Assembly (NCBI RefSeq): GCF_947492535.1
Contig: NZ_CANLNH010000019.1
Span: forward strand, 24,364-88,363
DNA length: 64,000 bases
Source of the DNA: an uncultured Dokdonia sp.
GTDB taxonomy: Bacteria; Bacteroidota; Bacteroidia; Flavobacteriales; Flavobacteriaceae
Direction of reading: 5' to 3'
The number at the start of each line of letters is the position of its first letter. Within the stretch, counting starts at the first letter, position 1. Position numbers and translations under genes: made by a program. Under the pieces are notes generated by a model that had not been told where the DNA came from, ran no database searches, and saw only the letters and a program-made list of their open reading frames with translations. Positions 16,943 through 25,563 of the stretch are shown in pieces.

Positions 16943-19612
16943 ATGCATACAAATATCATGAAAAATCATTTTTGTTTGAAAATAATCAACAAGTCTGCAT
17001 TCTGTATCGTTTTTAGTATACTATTATATTCGTGTACAGAAAGTACTCAAAAAGAATATGAGTACACCTATCAAAACCCAACAATATCATTTGAAGAAAG
17101 AGCTACAGATTTAGTGAGTCAAATGACCTTAGGAGAAAAAGTATCCCAAATGCGATATGATGCTCCAGAAATTGAACGATTAGGAGTTCCTGCTTATAAC
17201 TGGTGGAATGAATGCCTTCATGGCGTAGCTCGAGCTGGAGAAGCCACAGTATTTCCTCAAGGAATTGGTATGGGATCTACGTGGAATCCTGCATTAATCC
17301 ATGATATGGGAACTGCTGTTTCTGATGAAGCTCGTGCCAAACATCATAGATTTGCTAAAGAAGGAAAACGAGGTATTTATCAAGGGTTGACTTTCTGGAC
17401 ACCTAACATTAACATTTTTAGAGACCCAAGATGGGGACGCGGTCAAGAAACCTATGGAGAAGATCCCTATTTAACCAGTAGAATTGGCGTTCATTATATC
17501 AAAGGACTACAAGGAGACGATCCTAAGTATTTAAAACTCGTAGCTACTGCCAAACACTTTGCCGTACATAGTGGTCCCGAAAAATCAAGACATGAAGATA
17601 ATTACCAAGTCTCTAATAGAGACTTATATGAAACCTATCTTCCTGCATTTGAAGCTGCTGTTAAAGAAGCCAACGTACACTCCGTCATGTGTGCCTATAA
17701 TAGATTTAGAGATGAAGCCTGTTGCGGTAGTAATTTATTACTGCAAAAAATCTTACGAGACGACTGGGGTTTTCAAGGCTATGTAGTATCCGACTGTTGG
17801 GCTATTAATGACTTTTGGGAGCCAAACAGACATGGCTTAACCGAAACTGCCGCAGAAGCAGGTGCATTGGCTGTAGACAGAGGTACCGATCTCAATTGTG
17901 GAAATGTATATGATCCCAATTTAAAAGAAGCCGTACTCAAAGAACTTATTGATGAATCCAAATTAGATATCGCATTACATCGCCTATTTACTGCCCGTTT
18001 TAAACTCGGAATGTTTGATGATGCTAAAGATGTAAAATGGGCGAAAATTCCGTATGATGTGGTCGCAAGTGATAAACACTACCAACTTTCTGAAAAAGTA
18101 GCTAGAGAGTCTATGGTATTACTTAAAAACGATAATAACGTATTACCGCTGAGTAAAGACATTGCATCCATTGCAGTCATAGGACCAAATGCCAACTCAA
18201 AACAAGCATTATTAGGAAATTATCATGGTACACCTCATCAATTTATCACTCCGCTAAAAGCTATCAAAAACAAACTCCCCAATGCACAAGTCAATTATGC
18301 ATTAGGAAGTGATGTAGCAGAAGGGTGGCCTATTTTAGAACCTATTCCTACTTCTGTGCTTAAAAATGGAAATGAAAAAGGCTTAAAAGGAACCTATTAT
18401 GCTAATAGATCTTGGGAAGGCGAACCTTCACTGGTAAGAAATGATGAATCAGTTCACTTTATTTGGATGCCAGAAAAACCTGTGAAAGCTATTCAGAATG
18501 ATGAATTTTCGGTTAGATGGACAGGGCAAATTATTCCTGAAGAAAGTGGCGTCTATCGAATAGGATTAAAAGCAAGTAGTGGTGGAAAAATCTATTTTAA
18601 TGAAGAATTACAATTTGAGTTTAGTGATGATCATGAACCCAAAACTAGATATTTTGATACTGAGCTTACCAAAGGAGTTGTGTACGATATTAAAATAGAC
18701 TACTTCAATTATCACACAGATCCTCAAGCACATTTGGTATGGGCAAAAAAGGATCAAGATTTATTAAGCCCAGCGATTGAAGCAGCTAAAAAATCGGATG
18801 TGGTGGTACTTTGTTTAGGTTTATCTCCTAATATCGAAGGAGAAGAAATGCCTGTATTACTAGAAGGATTTGATAAAGGAGATCGTTCAGAGATCACCCT
18901 TCCTAAAACACAAATAACATTACTAAAAGAAATACAAGCATTAGGAAAACCAACCGTATTAGTACTTATGAACGGAAGTGCCTTAGCAGTCAATTGGGCA
19001 GATGAAAACATTCCTGCTATTCTTGAGGCATGGTATCCTGGTGAATTTGGTGGAAAGGCTATAGCAGATGTATTATTTGGTGATTACAACCCGGCTGGTA
19101 GATTGCCAGTTACTTTTTATAAATCTGTAAATGACTTGCCTGATTTTAAGTCCTACGGTATGGAAAATAGAACCTACAAATATTTTAAAGGAGATCCATT
19201 ATATGCGTTTGGCCATGGATTAAGTTATACTAATTTCACTTATGATCATTTAGAGTTGCCAGAGATAATAGAAGCCCAAAAAGAGATTTCATTAAAGGTA
19301 TCTGTGACCAACTCAGGTGACCTAGATGGCGACGAAGTAGTACAAGTGTATATCTCACATATCAATAGTGCATATGATGCTCCGATACGATCGCTCGTTG
19401 GTTTTAAACGTATTCATCTAAAAGCAAATGAAACAAAAACGGTTGATTTTACAATAACACCCAAATTATATGCTCAATTAGACGAAGATGGCAATAAGAT
19501 ATATCCAGAAGGAAAAATGTCTATCAGTATTGGTGGGAGACAACCTACAGCCGGTGAACTTCGCACATCATCTTCAGATAACCTAGTGTCTAAAGTTGTT
19601 ACTATAAAATAG
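16943..19612 (+). CDS. GH3 beta-xylosidase/beta-glucosidase lipoprotein with PA14 insert
   Basis: An 889-residue glycoside hydrolase family 3 protein. An N-terminal lipobox-like segment (IVFSILLYSC) suggests a periplasmic or outer-membrane lipoprotein. The TIM-barrel part has ATAKHFAVHSGPE and the nucleophile region GYVVSDCWAI, with Asp284 as the expected nucleophile (the usual SDW is SDC here). A PA14 carbohydrate-associated domain is inserted at about residues 470-610 (GLKGTYYANRSWEG to HLVWAK), and a fibronectin III-like domain ends the protein. Location after a xylose symporter suggests release of xylose from xylo-oligosaccharides. A second in-frame Met (MKNHF) five residues in may be the true start. 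Confidence 0.93.
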   Translation: MHTNIMKNHFCLKIINKSAFCIVFSILLYSCTESTQKEYEYTYQNPTISFEERATDLVSQMTLGEKVSQMRYDAPEIERLGVPAYNWWNECLHGVARAGEATVFPQGIGMGSTWNPALIHDMGTAVSDEARAKHHRFAKEGKRGIYQGLTFWTPNINIFRDPRWGRGQETYGEDPYLTSRIGVHYIKGLQGDDPKYLKLVATAKHFAVHSGPEKSRHEDNYQVSNRDLYETYLPAFEAAVKEANVHSVMCAYNRFRDEACCGSNLLLQKILRDDWGFQGYVVSDCWAINDFWEPNRHGLTETAAEAGALAVDRGTDLNCGNVYDPNLKEAVLKELIDESKLDIALHRLFTARFKLGMFDDAKDVKWAKIPYDVVASDKHYQLSEKVARESMVLLKNDNNVLPLSKDIASIAVIGPNANSKQALLGNYHGTPHQFITPLKAIKNKLPNAQVNYALGSDVAEGWPILEPIPTSVLKNGNEKGLKGTYYANRSWEGEPSLVRNDESVHFIWMPEKPVKAIQNDEFSVRWTGQIIPEESGVYRIGLKASSGGKIYFNEELQFEFSDDHEPKTRYFDTELTKGVVYDIKIDYFNYHTDPQAHLVWAKKDQDLLSPAIEAAKKSDVVVLCLGLSPNIEGEEMPVLLEGFDKGDRSEITLPKTQITLLKEIQALGKPTVLVLMNGSALAVNWADENIPAILEAWYPGEFGGKAIADVLFGDYNPAGRLPVTFYKSVNDLPDFKSYGMENRTYKYFKGDPLYAFGHGLSYTNFTYDHLELPEIIEAQKEISLKVSVTNSGDLDGDEVVQVYISHINSAYDAPIRSLVGFKRIHLKANETKTVDFTITPKLYAQLDEDGNKIYPEGKMSISIGGRQPTAGELRTSSSDNLVSKVVTIK

Positions 19613-19852
19613 TGTATTCAAAAAATTAAAATAATCCGTTATAAGAAGAGGTAAAACGGGTATGATATTTAAATGTCACCTCGAGTTCAGTCAAAAGTTT
19701 CGTTAGTACTTATAATCTTTCAGATAGATCCCGACTGCGCTGGATCAGGCAATATATATACCAATTATTACCTGTTTAAAAAACGACTACTCTCCTATTT
19801 AAAGTCAATAAGATTATGAAATATAATCTATTTATGAAAATGTGTCTGGGTA

Positions 19853-19912
19853 CGCTTTCGCGAAAGCGTATACGTGAGATTTACAATCAGAGGGAGAGTG
19901 AAACGATAAAGC
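19853..19912 (+). repeat. Composite palindromic repeat
   Basis: Perfect CGCTTTCGCGAAAGCG (19853-19868) followed by TATACGTGAGATTTACAATC and AGAGGGAGAGTGAAACGATAAAG. This is the shortest and clearest copy of the family and lacks the GGCAGGCAGG insert. Confidence 0.8.
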
Positions 19913-20074
19913 GTATAAAGAATTCTTTAGATATAATGCTAAATTCATTTTTAGATACTACTCCAAAAAATCATTTTTTAGCTAATTTTTGAATTGTTTA
20001 TATAAATACATTTTAAAATTTAAAAAAACTTTTAAAAAAGCTTTCAAAAGGTTTTTTAAAAAGAAAAAGCGTCA

Positions 20075-20082
20075 TATATTTG
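20075..20082 (+). promoter_or_regulatory. Bacteroidota-type -7 promoter element of tRNA-Ser
   Basis: TATATTTG fits the TAnnTTTG consensus of the Bacteroidota housekeeping sigma factor and lies 38 bp before the tRNA 5' end. Confidence 0.65.
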
Positions 20083-20119
20083 CACCCGCATTCAAGGAAA
20101 TACCTTGATGAGGCACTCA

Positions 20120-20204
20120 GGAGAAATGGCAGAGTGGTCGAATGCGGCAGTCTTGAAAACTGTTGAGGGTCACACCTCCGGGGGTTCGAATCCCTCTTTC
20201 TCCG
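20120..20204 (+). tRNA. tRNA-Ser (anticodon TGA)
   Basis: An 85-nt class II tRNA. The acceptor arm GGAGAAA pairs with TTTCTCC and is followed by discriminator G. The anticodon loop in CAGTCTTGAAAACTG reads TGA. A long variable arm follows, as expected for serine, and the T arm is GGGGG-TTCGAAT-CCCTC. CCA is not encoded. Its last 17 bases, AATCCCTCTTTCTCCGC, recur twice exactly and once imperfectly downstream. Confidence 0.95.
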
Positions 20205-20720
20205 CTTAGAGCAAAGCTCGATTTCTGAATAGAAATCGGGCTTTTTCTTTTTATGTGAACATTAAAAGCATCGCTTTTAAAAGAGAACAGGAAAAGAAAA
20301 AGCCCAGAGATCGCCTAAGCGAGATCGAGCTTTATTGTCACCAGCGTGTGATTGAGGGATCTGTAATCCCTCTTTCTCCGCATCAAAAGCTTCACACATT
20401 AGGTGGAGCTTTTTCTTTTTCTGTAGACAGAAAGCATAGTTTTCTCAGTCGGAGGAAAACGAAAAAAGCTTCAAGGCGTAGCCTGGAGCGTTTTGATGTA
20501 TTGGATTCCCTATCTGGGATCAACATAGTTAATCCCTCTTTCTCCGCAAAAGAAACCTATAACGGAAACGTTATGGGTTTTGTATTTTCAGGAGCATCGA
20601 AAGTGTACTTTCGTAAGTAACTGGAAATACAAAACTGACAAAGCATCGCTTTGTGTGGGTTTTATGCTTGTTCAGGAATTCCTTTTAGGGATCATTGTAA
20701 ATAATCCCTCTTCCTACGCT
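20205..20720 (+). repeat. Array of three ~170-bp modules carrying tRNA-Ser 3' ends and hairpins
   Basis: The tRNA-Ser tail AATCCCTCTTTCTCCGC at 20189-20205 is repeated at 20365-20381 and 20531-20547 exactly, and at 20703-20719 with two mismatches; spacings are 176, 166 and 172 bp. After each of the first three tails comes a strong hairpin with different sequence but the same place, then an approximately inverted copy of the same hairpin about 60-80 bp later. In front of each repeated tail a GGGAT arm can pair with ATCCC, mimicking the T arm. An open frame at 20255-20620 spans the array but is made of these repeats and is not a believable protein. Confidence 0.8.
20213..20252 (+). terminator. 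Terminator of tRNA-Ser
   Basis: AAAGCTCGATTTCT pairs with AGAAATCGGGCTTT around a 4-nt loop and is followed by TTCTTTTT, nine bases after the tRNA. Confidence 0.85.
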
Positions 20721-21030
20721 ATTACTTAGTAATATCCCAAACTATATAGAAACTCTTTACTAACGCTATCTAACAATTAGTACTAATTATATTTCTTTAA
20801 GAATTAATTAAGTTTTTTTAACATAATTCAAGAAAACTGACAGACTGCTTACTTCGTAAGTATGTTAAATATCTAGAATTAAATTTATAGAGATTCAACA
20901 AAAAAAGGACATACATGACATCGTATTTTAATGTTTTTGTCAAAAAGAATGATTTTAATTAAATATCACTATTAGATGTAATGATATAATAAAGAGTATC
21001 AATAAGGTAACTATTTTAAATTCAAAGGGC
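20721..21030. other. AT-rich gap before the LytTR gene
   Basis: About 310 bp without a convincing coding frame. It follows the last imperfect tRNA-Ser tail copy and precedes the LytTR protein. No recognised promoter element. Confidence 0.4.
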
Positions 21031-21396
21031 ATGGCTATAACATCAAACAAAGAAACTTTTAGTAAAGACCGTATTCTTACGTATTATGGAAATGAATTTT
21101 TTATAATTCCCACTACAAATATTGCATTTATATATATTGAAAATTCAATTATATATGTAATAAATTCAGATGGTAAAAAAAGTATTTCAAATGAAAGTCT
21201 TAATACTATTTTTTTAAAATTGAATAGACATCAATTTTTTAGAATTAATAGACAAATAATTATAAATATTTCTGCAATATCTAAAATAATAAAAATGGGA
21301 TTGATTTTGAAGGTCCAGACTTCCCCATCCTGTCAAAGTCCAATATTTGTTAGAAAAAACAAGATAGCTTCATTTAAAAACTGGATTAATGGATAG
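21031..21396 (+). CDS. Stand-alone LytTR DNA-binding domain protein
   Basis: A 121-residue protein that is essentially one LytTR domain: IIPTTNIAFIYIENSIIYVINSDGKKSISNESLNTIFLKLNRHQFFRINRQIIINISAISKI. LytTR domains bind DNA as beta-sheets and normally follow a receiver domain, but none is present. It directly follows the tRNA-Ser repeat array and has an even more A/T-rich codon use than its neighbours, so it may have arrived by transfer. The target may be the adjacent XRE fusion gene. It could also be a degraded remnant of a longer regulator. Confidence 0.8.
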   Translation: MAITSNKETFSKDRILTYYGNEFFIIPTTNIAFIYIENSIIYVINSDGKKSISNESLNTIFLKLNRHQFFRINRQIIINISAISKIIKMGLILKVQTSPSCQSPIFVRKNKIASFKNWING

Positions 21397-21493
21397 GTTT
21401 AAAAAGCTATAGAATTCGTTAATTAGTCATGCTATACAGCAAATGACACCTACATGACATCTAAATGTCGCTATAAAAACAAGGGGGTATCCA

Positions 21494-21501
21494 TACCTTT
21501 G
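21494..21501 (+). promoter_or_regulatory. -7 promoter element of the XRE fusion gene
   Basis: TACCTTTG matches TAnnTTTG and lies 21 bp upstream of the ATG at 21523. It falls inside the longer open frame that begins at 21454, and so supports the downstream start. Confidence 0.6.
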
Positions 21502-21522
21502 CGATATCAAAAAACGAAAAGT

Positions 21523-23280
21523 ATGGAAACCAGTTCAATTGGAAAAAATCTAATCTATCAAAGAAAACGGAAAGGATATACGCAAGAACAATTATCAGAA
21601 GAAACTAAGGTAACAGTACGAACTATTCAGCGTATAGAAAAAGGAGATGTTACGCCGCATCTCAAAACCATCAAGCTTTTAGCAAATGCGTTAGACATAG
21701 AAGTCGATGACCTTTTGGTTTTAGAAAATCCTAAAGAAGAAGATATTCAAAAGAAATGGCTTATTCTTTTACACAGCACGCCTTTTTTAGGATTCATCAT
21801 TCCATTATCAAATATATTGTTTCCGTTATTCCTATGGATTCATAAGAGAGAAGATAATAGCATCTATGATACGCATGGCAGAAAAATCATCAACTTTCAA
21901 ATTAGCATGAGTATCCTTTATCTTTTAAGTTTCATTTCTTTAGTGACTATCGAAAAATGGGGCTTTTTCTTTTTTATAACAGTGATTCCATTTAGTATTA
22001 TAGTGATGCTTATTAATATCGTAAAAGTGATAAATACTCATACCTGTTTTTACCCATTGGCATTTCCTTTTATTAGGAAAAAGAAGAAATCTAAATCTTT
22101 TACAGCGCCTAGTTTGATCATTATTGGACTATTCCTTTTTACGAGTTGTAATCATACTAATATAGCTACGATTGAGCGTTTAGACGGAACTCATATTTCT
22201 AAAGATTCACTAACCCATAAGATCAATAAACTCATAAGAGATGCTGAAGTACATGGAATGGCTGTTACAGTTTTTAATGATAAAAGCCCTATATATCAGC
22301 AGACGTTTGGATATAAAAACGTTCCTAAACAAGGTGTATTAACCGATTCTACAAATATCTATGGTGCCTCTTTAAGTAAAGCTGTATTTGGTGTTCTTGT
22401 AATGAAATTAGTAGAAGAGAATGTCATTGATTTAGACACCCCGCTTGAATCGTATTTACCAAAGAAAATTTATGAATACAAACCACTTACTCGTTGGCAT
22501 GATAACTATTCGGATTTAAAGACAGATTCTTTGTATCATAAGATCACAGCACGAATGTGTCTGGCACATACTACAGGGTTTAATAACTGGCGATTTTTTG
22601 AGGCTGATAGAAAATTACGAGTACATTTTGAACCAGGTACCAAATATTTCTACAGTGGAGAAGGTCTGGTATATCTTCAGGTGGTATTAGAAAAACTCAC
22701 AAACAAGTCTCTTGAAGAACTAGCGCAACAGTTTATTTTTAAACCTTTGGAGATGCACAATACATCATACCAATGGCAACCTAGATTTGAGAAAGATTTT
22801 GCACATGGACATACTACAAAAGGAGAAACCTATGGCAAGGATATCGATAACGAACCTAGATCTGCCAGTACGCTAGAAACAACAGCAAGTGATTATACAA
22901 AATTTTTAACTGCTGTCTTAAACGAACAGCTTTTAAGTAAAGTTTCTTACAACGAAATGTTTAGTCCTCAGATTAGAATTAAAACCTTAGCTCATTTTGG
23001 TCCTAATTCAAGCACACTCACTAATAAGTACGATCCTATTAATTTAAGTTGTGGGTTTGCGTGGTTATATTTTGATACACCACATGGGAAAGCAGTTACA
23101 AAAGGTGGTCATGGCGATGGATTTCAACATTATTCTATTTTATTTCCTGAAATAGGTAAAGGAATGTTAATCATGACGAATAGTGATAATGGGGAAAGCA
23201 TTTATAAGGAATTATTAGAGATTGCTTTAGCTGATGTATACACACCTTCTGAATGGTCTAACTATATTCCTTATAATTAA
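21523..23280 (+). CDS. XRE regulator - membrane domain - serine hydrolase fusion
   Basis: A 585-residue three-part protein. Residues about 5-65 are an XRE helix-turn-helix (IGKNLIYQRKRKGYTQEQLSEETKVTVRTIQRIEKG). About 78-190 hold four hydrophobic helices resembling a DUF4870-type membrane domain. A fifth hydrophobic stretch ends in a lipobox-like LFLFTSC near residue 209. The remaining 370 residues are a class C beta-lactamase/serine hydrolase with SxxK as S283-L-S-K286, a Y-S-G motif and KGGHGDGF as the third motif. The topology would put the HTH in the cytoplasm and the hydrolase outside. The chosen ATG follows a TAnnTTTG promoter. Either this is a one-protein sensor or a fusion of two genes; no stop or frameshift separates them. 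Confidence 0.85.
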   Translation: METSSIGKNLIYQRKRKGYTQEQLSEETKVTVRTIQRIEKGDVTPHLKTIKLLANALDIEVDDLLVLENPKEEDIQKKWLILLHSTPFLGFIIPLSNILFPLFLWIHKREDNSIYDTHGRKIINFQISMSILYLLSFISLVTIEKWGFFFFITVIPFSIIVMLINIVKVINTHTCFYPLAFPFIRKKKKSKSFTAPSLIIIGLFLFTSCNHTNIATIERLDGTHISKDSLTHKINKLIRDAEVHGMAVTVFNDKSPIYQQTFGYKNVPKQGVLTDSTNIYGASLSKAVFGVLVMKLVEENVIDLDTPLESYLPKKIYEYKPLTRWHDNYSDLKTDSLYHKITARMCLAHTTGFNNWRFFEADRKLRVHFEPGTKYFYSGEGLVYLQVVLEKLTNKSLEELAQQFIFKPLEMHNTSYQWQPRFEKDFAHGHTTKGETYGKDIDNEPRSASTLETTASDYTKFLTAVLNEQLLSKVSYNEMFSPQIRIKTLAHFGPNSSTLTNKYDPINLSCGFAWLYFDTPHGKAVTKGGHGDGFQHYSILFPEIGKGMLIMTNSDNGESIYKELLEIALADVYTPSEWSNYIPYN

Positions 23281-23417
23281 AAAAGAATAGATTTAATACC
23301 CCTCGATAATGCTCGTTTATTAGGAGTTTCATTAATAGCAAAAGCACACCTTATAAAACAGAAAGTTGTACGTAAATATCTTATCAATCTCTGTTTTTCA
23401 AATAGTCGCTGTATATG

Positions 23418-23460
23418 ATGTTTTCGCACCTGCCTGTCGGCACACAGGAAAGCGTAAAAA
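23418..23460. repeat. Degenerate palindromic repeat with GGC-rich arms
   Basis: TTTTCGCACCTGCCTGTCGGCACACAGG-type segment ending in AAAGCGT, a decayed relative of the palindrome plus GGCAGGCAGG element at 11407. It lies between the convergent XRE fusion and response regulator genes. Confidence 0.5.
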
Positions 23461-23491
23461 GTATATGTAACACCATAGGAATTAATCAGAT

Positions 23492-24184
23492 CTATTTATA
23501 AAGCTTACTCACCAAATTACGATAGGTTTGTCCTATAGGGATTTTATGATCAGAAATAATAATTTTATTACCTTCTATTTGGTCTATTTTATCTAAAGCG
23601 ACCACAAAAGATTTATGGACTCGCAAAAAGTTGATCGTTGGTAATATGGTTTCGTAATGAGAGATACCTTCATGACTCAAGATCATACCTTTCTCAAAAA
23701 AGAGTTTTGTATAGTTTCCATAGGCTTCTATATACAGTATATCTTGTGTATTGATTTGATGGTATTTTTTATCTCCTTTTACATAAAACCGTAGATTTTC
23801 TTTTGTGTCTGTATTTGTGTGAGTGGGTTGTGATTTTGAACCCACAGCCTTATTAATCGCTTTGATGAAGCGTTCAAAACTAAACGGTTTTAATAAATAG
23901 TCAGATATATTCAACTCGTAGCCTTCTAGTGCAAACTCCTGATATGCAGTGGTGACAATTACTTTTGGGGGATTTGATAATGTTTTTAAAAACTCAAAGC
24001 CTGTTAGTTTTGGCATGTTCAAATCCAAGAACATGAGATCAACAGTATTGGTACTTAGAAACTGCATGGCTTCTAACGCATTGTCACAATTTTTCTTACG
24101 TTCGAGATGTGGTAACATGCCACAAAACTCTTCAATAAGTTCATGTGCCAAAGGTTCGTCATCTACTATAATATATGTGATCAT
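23492..24184 (-). CDS. LytR/AlgR-type response regulator
   Basis: A 230-residue two-domain regulator. Residues 1-115 are a receiver with the acidic pair near DDE, the phospho-acceptor Asp in LMFLDLNMPKLTG (about residue 54), T in VTTAYQEFA and K in LLKPFSFERF. Residues 130-230 are a LytTR DNA-binding domain (YHQINTQDILYIEAYGNYTKLFFEKG to IPIGQTYRNLVSKLY). The start codon overlaps the last codons of the sensor kinase gene, so the pair is translationally coupled. The target genes are unknown. Confidence 0.93.
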   Translation of the reverse strand: MITYIIVDDEPLAHELIEEFCGMLPHLERKKNCDNALEAMQFLSTNTVDLMFLDLNMPKLTGFEFLKTLSNPPKVIVTTAYQEFALEGYELNISDYLLKPFSFERFIKAINKAVGSKSQPTHTNTDTKENLRFYVKGDKKYHQINTQDILYIEAYGNYTKLFFEKGMILSHEGISHYETILPTINFLRVHKSFVVALDKIDQIEGNKIIISDHKIPIGQTYRNLVSKLYK

Positions 24185-25113
24185 TTTTTATTTAAGATTA
24201 GATGTACTGCATACACGTTTCCTTTCTCCTTTACTATGAGTTGATGCATATTTGGATATATGAGTTTTAATCTGCGTTTTAAATTTTCTAATCCGATACC
24301 ATTATCTCCTGGCTCTTCTGAAGTCTCAAAGTTATTTTCTATAGTAAACTCAATACGCTTCTCATCACTTCGTAATTGAATATGAAGATACGCACCTTCT
24401 GTGAGTCTTTCAACACCATGTTTAAATGCATTTTCTAATAGGATAATATACAATAATGGCGCTATTTGATCATCAGGCTGTATGGCATGCTCAAAGTGTA
24501 TATCTACATTCTTACGATGTCTTATTTCATGCAATGCAATATAATTTTTCAAATAGGTAATTTCTTCAGATAGAAGTACTCGGTCTTTCTTTCCTTCATA
24601 GATAGTGTAGCGCATCATATCTGATAGTTTTAGTATGACGTCTGGTGCTTTCTCCGAGTTCTTTACCGTTAGGGCATAGAGATTATTCAGAGTATTAAAG
24701 AAGAAATGAGGATTTACTTGACTTTTTAATAATTCTAACTCGCCTTTTGCTTTTTCAGATTTTAGAGTTTCAAACCATCTCCATTGTTCATATAGCCATA
24801 TTATAAAAAGAATAGGTACTGGAAGTAACAAAAGGTTTAATGCATCTCGATGATATATTTCTAGATAGTTTTCATCTAATCGTATGTATAATAAATAACC
24901 GAGTATAGAACTGTATGAAGCTAATATCAACAAACGATATTTTAAAAAGAATTTTGGGAAAAACAGATAGAACACACCGAGCCAAAAAAGGACGATTAAT
25001 AGTATAATAATAGGATGATCTGGGGCTTCAAAATAATGATCAGCACCAAATGTTATAAGTAACACGAGGATAAGTACTGCTAATTTAAGTAAGACCCGTG
25101 CTTTTCTTTTAAT
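24181..25113 (-). CDS. LytS/YehU-type sensor histidine kinase; start codon uncertain (ATT?)
   Basis: Four hydrophobic helices in the first about 120 residues are followed by the His_kinase motif ELELLKSQVNPHFFFNTLNNLYALT (phospho-acceptor His in PHFFFN) and an HATPase domain with ILLENAFKHGVE and NGIGLENLKRRL. The first conventional start (GTG at 25065) would truncate the first membrane helix. The frame continues upstream with charged residues then hydrophobic ones (KRKARVLLKLAVLILVLLITFG), exactly like an N-terminus, and the codon before KRK is ATT. No ATG exists in this frame before the upstream stop. It pairs with the response regulator at 23492. Confidence 0.85.
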   Translation of the reverse strand: MKRKARVLLKLAVLILVLLITFGADHYFEAPDHPIIILLIVLFWLGVFYLFFPKFFLKYRLLILASYSSILGYLLYIRLDENYLEIYHRDALNLLLLPVPILFIIWLYEQWRWFETLKSEKAKGELELLKSQVNPHFFFNTLNNLYALTVKNSEKAPDVILKLSDMMRYTIYEGKKDRVLLSEEITYLKNYIALHEIRHRKNVDIHFEHAIQPDDQIAPLLYIILLENAFKHGVERLTEGAYLHIQLRSDEKRIEFTIENNFETSEEPGDNGIGLENLKRRLKLIYPNMHQLIVKEKGNVYAVHLILNKK

Positions 25114-25141
25114 GCTATGTACATAATGTAAAAAAAACGAT

Positions 25142-25561
25142 ATGGCTAACCACCAAAATGTAAAAATAAAGGTCGTTTCAAAGGGTTCGTTTTTTTGTAT
25201 TCGTATAAATCCTATAGATTCTAAATACCAGACAACAACCCCTAATGCATCTATCTTTCCTCATTATTATCTATATATTCATGATGACCAAAGAAATCCG
25301 TTGCTTTCTAATACAAACCTTAAGGATATTATTGCCTTTATCCCTGAATTGAGACAAGAAATGAATCAATTTTATATTTTCTTTTCTGAGAATAACAGAA
25401 TTCAGGTAAACGAACCTGGAGGACCACCAGACGAGTGGTTTAGTGAATATCAATTTAATGAATATGACTTACCTACTGAAAGGTATTCAAGTTATTTTTA
25501 CAATGATCAACAGCAAGGTGAAACAAGTCTATCTGCCATCTATTACTATCAAGAAGAATAA
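25142..25561 (+). CDS. Hypothetical 139-residue protein
   Basis: A soluble acidic protein with no recognisable domain. The C-terminal half is rich in aromatic and acidic residues (ELRQEMNQFYIFFSENN, VNEPGGPPDEWFSEYQFNEYDLPTE, SAIYYYQEE), which is a protein-like composition. Its first codons run antisense to what may be the true upstream end of the histidine kinase frame, so one of the two reading frames may be shorter than drawn. It ends two bases before the convergent T9SS gene. Confidence 0.5.
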   Translation: MANHQNVKIKVVSKGSFFCIRINPIDSKYQTTTPNASIFPHYYLYIHDDQRNPLLSNTNLKDIIAFIPELRQEMNQFYIFFSENNRIQVNEPGGPPDEWFSEYQFNEYDLPTERYSSYFYNDQQQGETSLSAIYYYQEE

Positions 25562-25563
25562 TA

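Larger units (their letters stand above)
19613..20119. other. Intergenic region between xylosidase and tRNA-Ser
   Basis: About 500 bp containing the composite repeat at 19853-19912 and the tRNA promoter near 20075. Nothing coding is visible. The AT-rich stretch 19920-20070 lies directly upstream of the tRNA promoter. Confidence 0.6.

Noticed and set aside
20255..20620. 121-codon open frame across the tRNA-Ser repeat array
   Set aside because: It is built from tRNA tails and hairpin arms; no codon bias or conserved domain. Called as a repeat array instead.
20120..20720. CRISPR array
   Set aside because: The 17-bp repeats are spaced about 170 bp apart, far beyond CRISPR spacers, and derive from the tRNA; no cas gene in the window.
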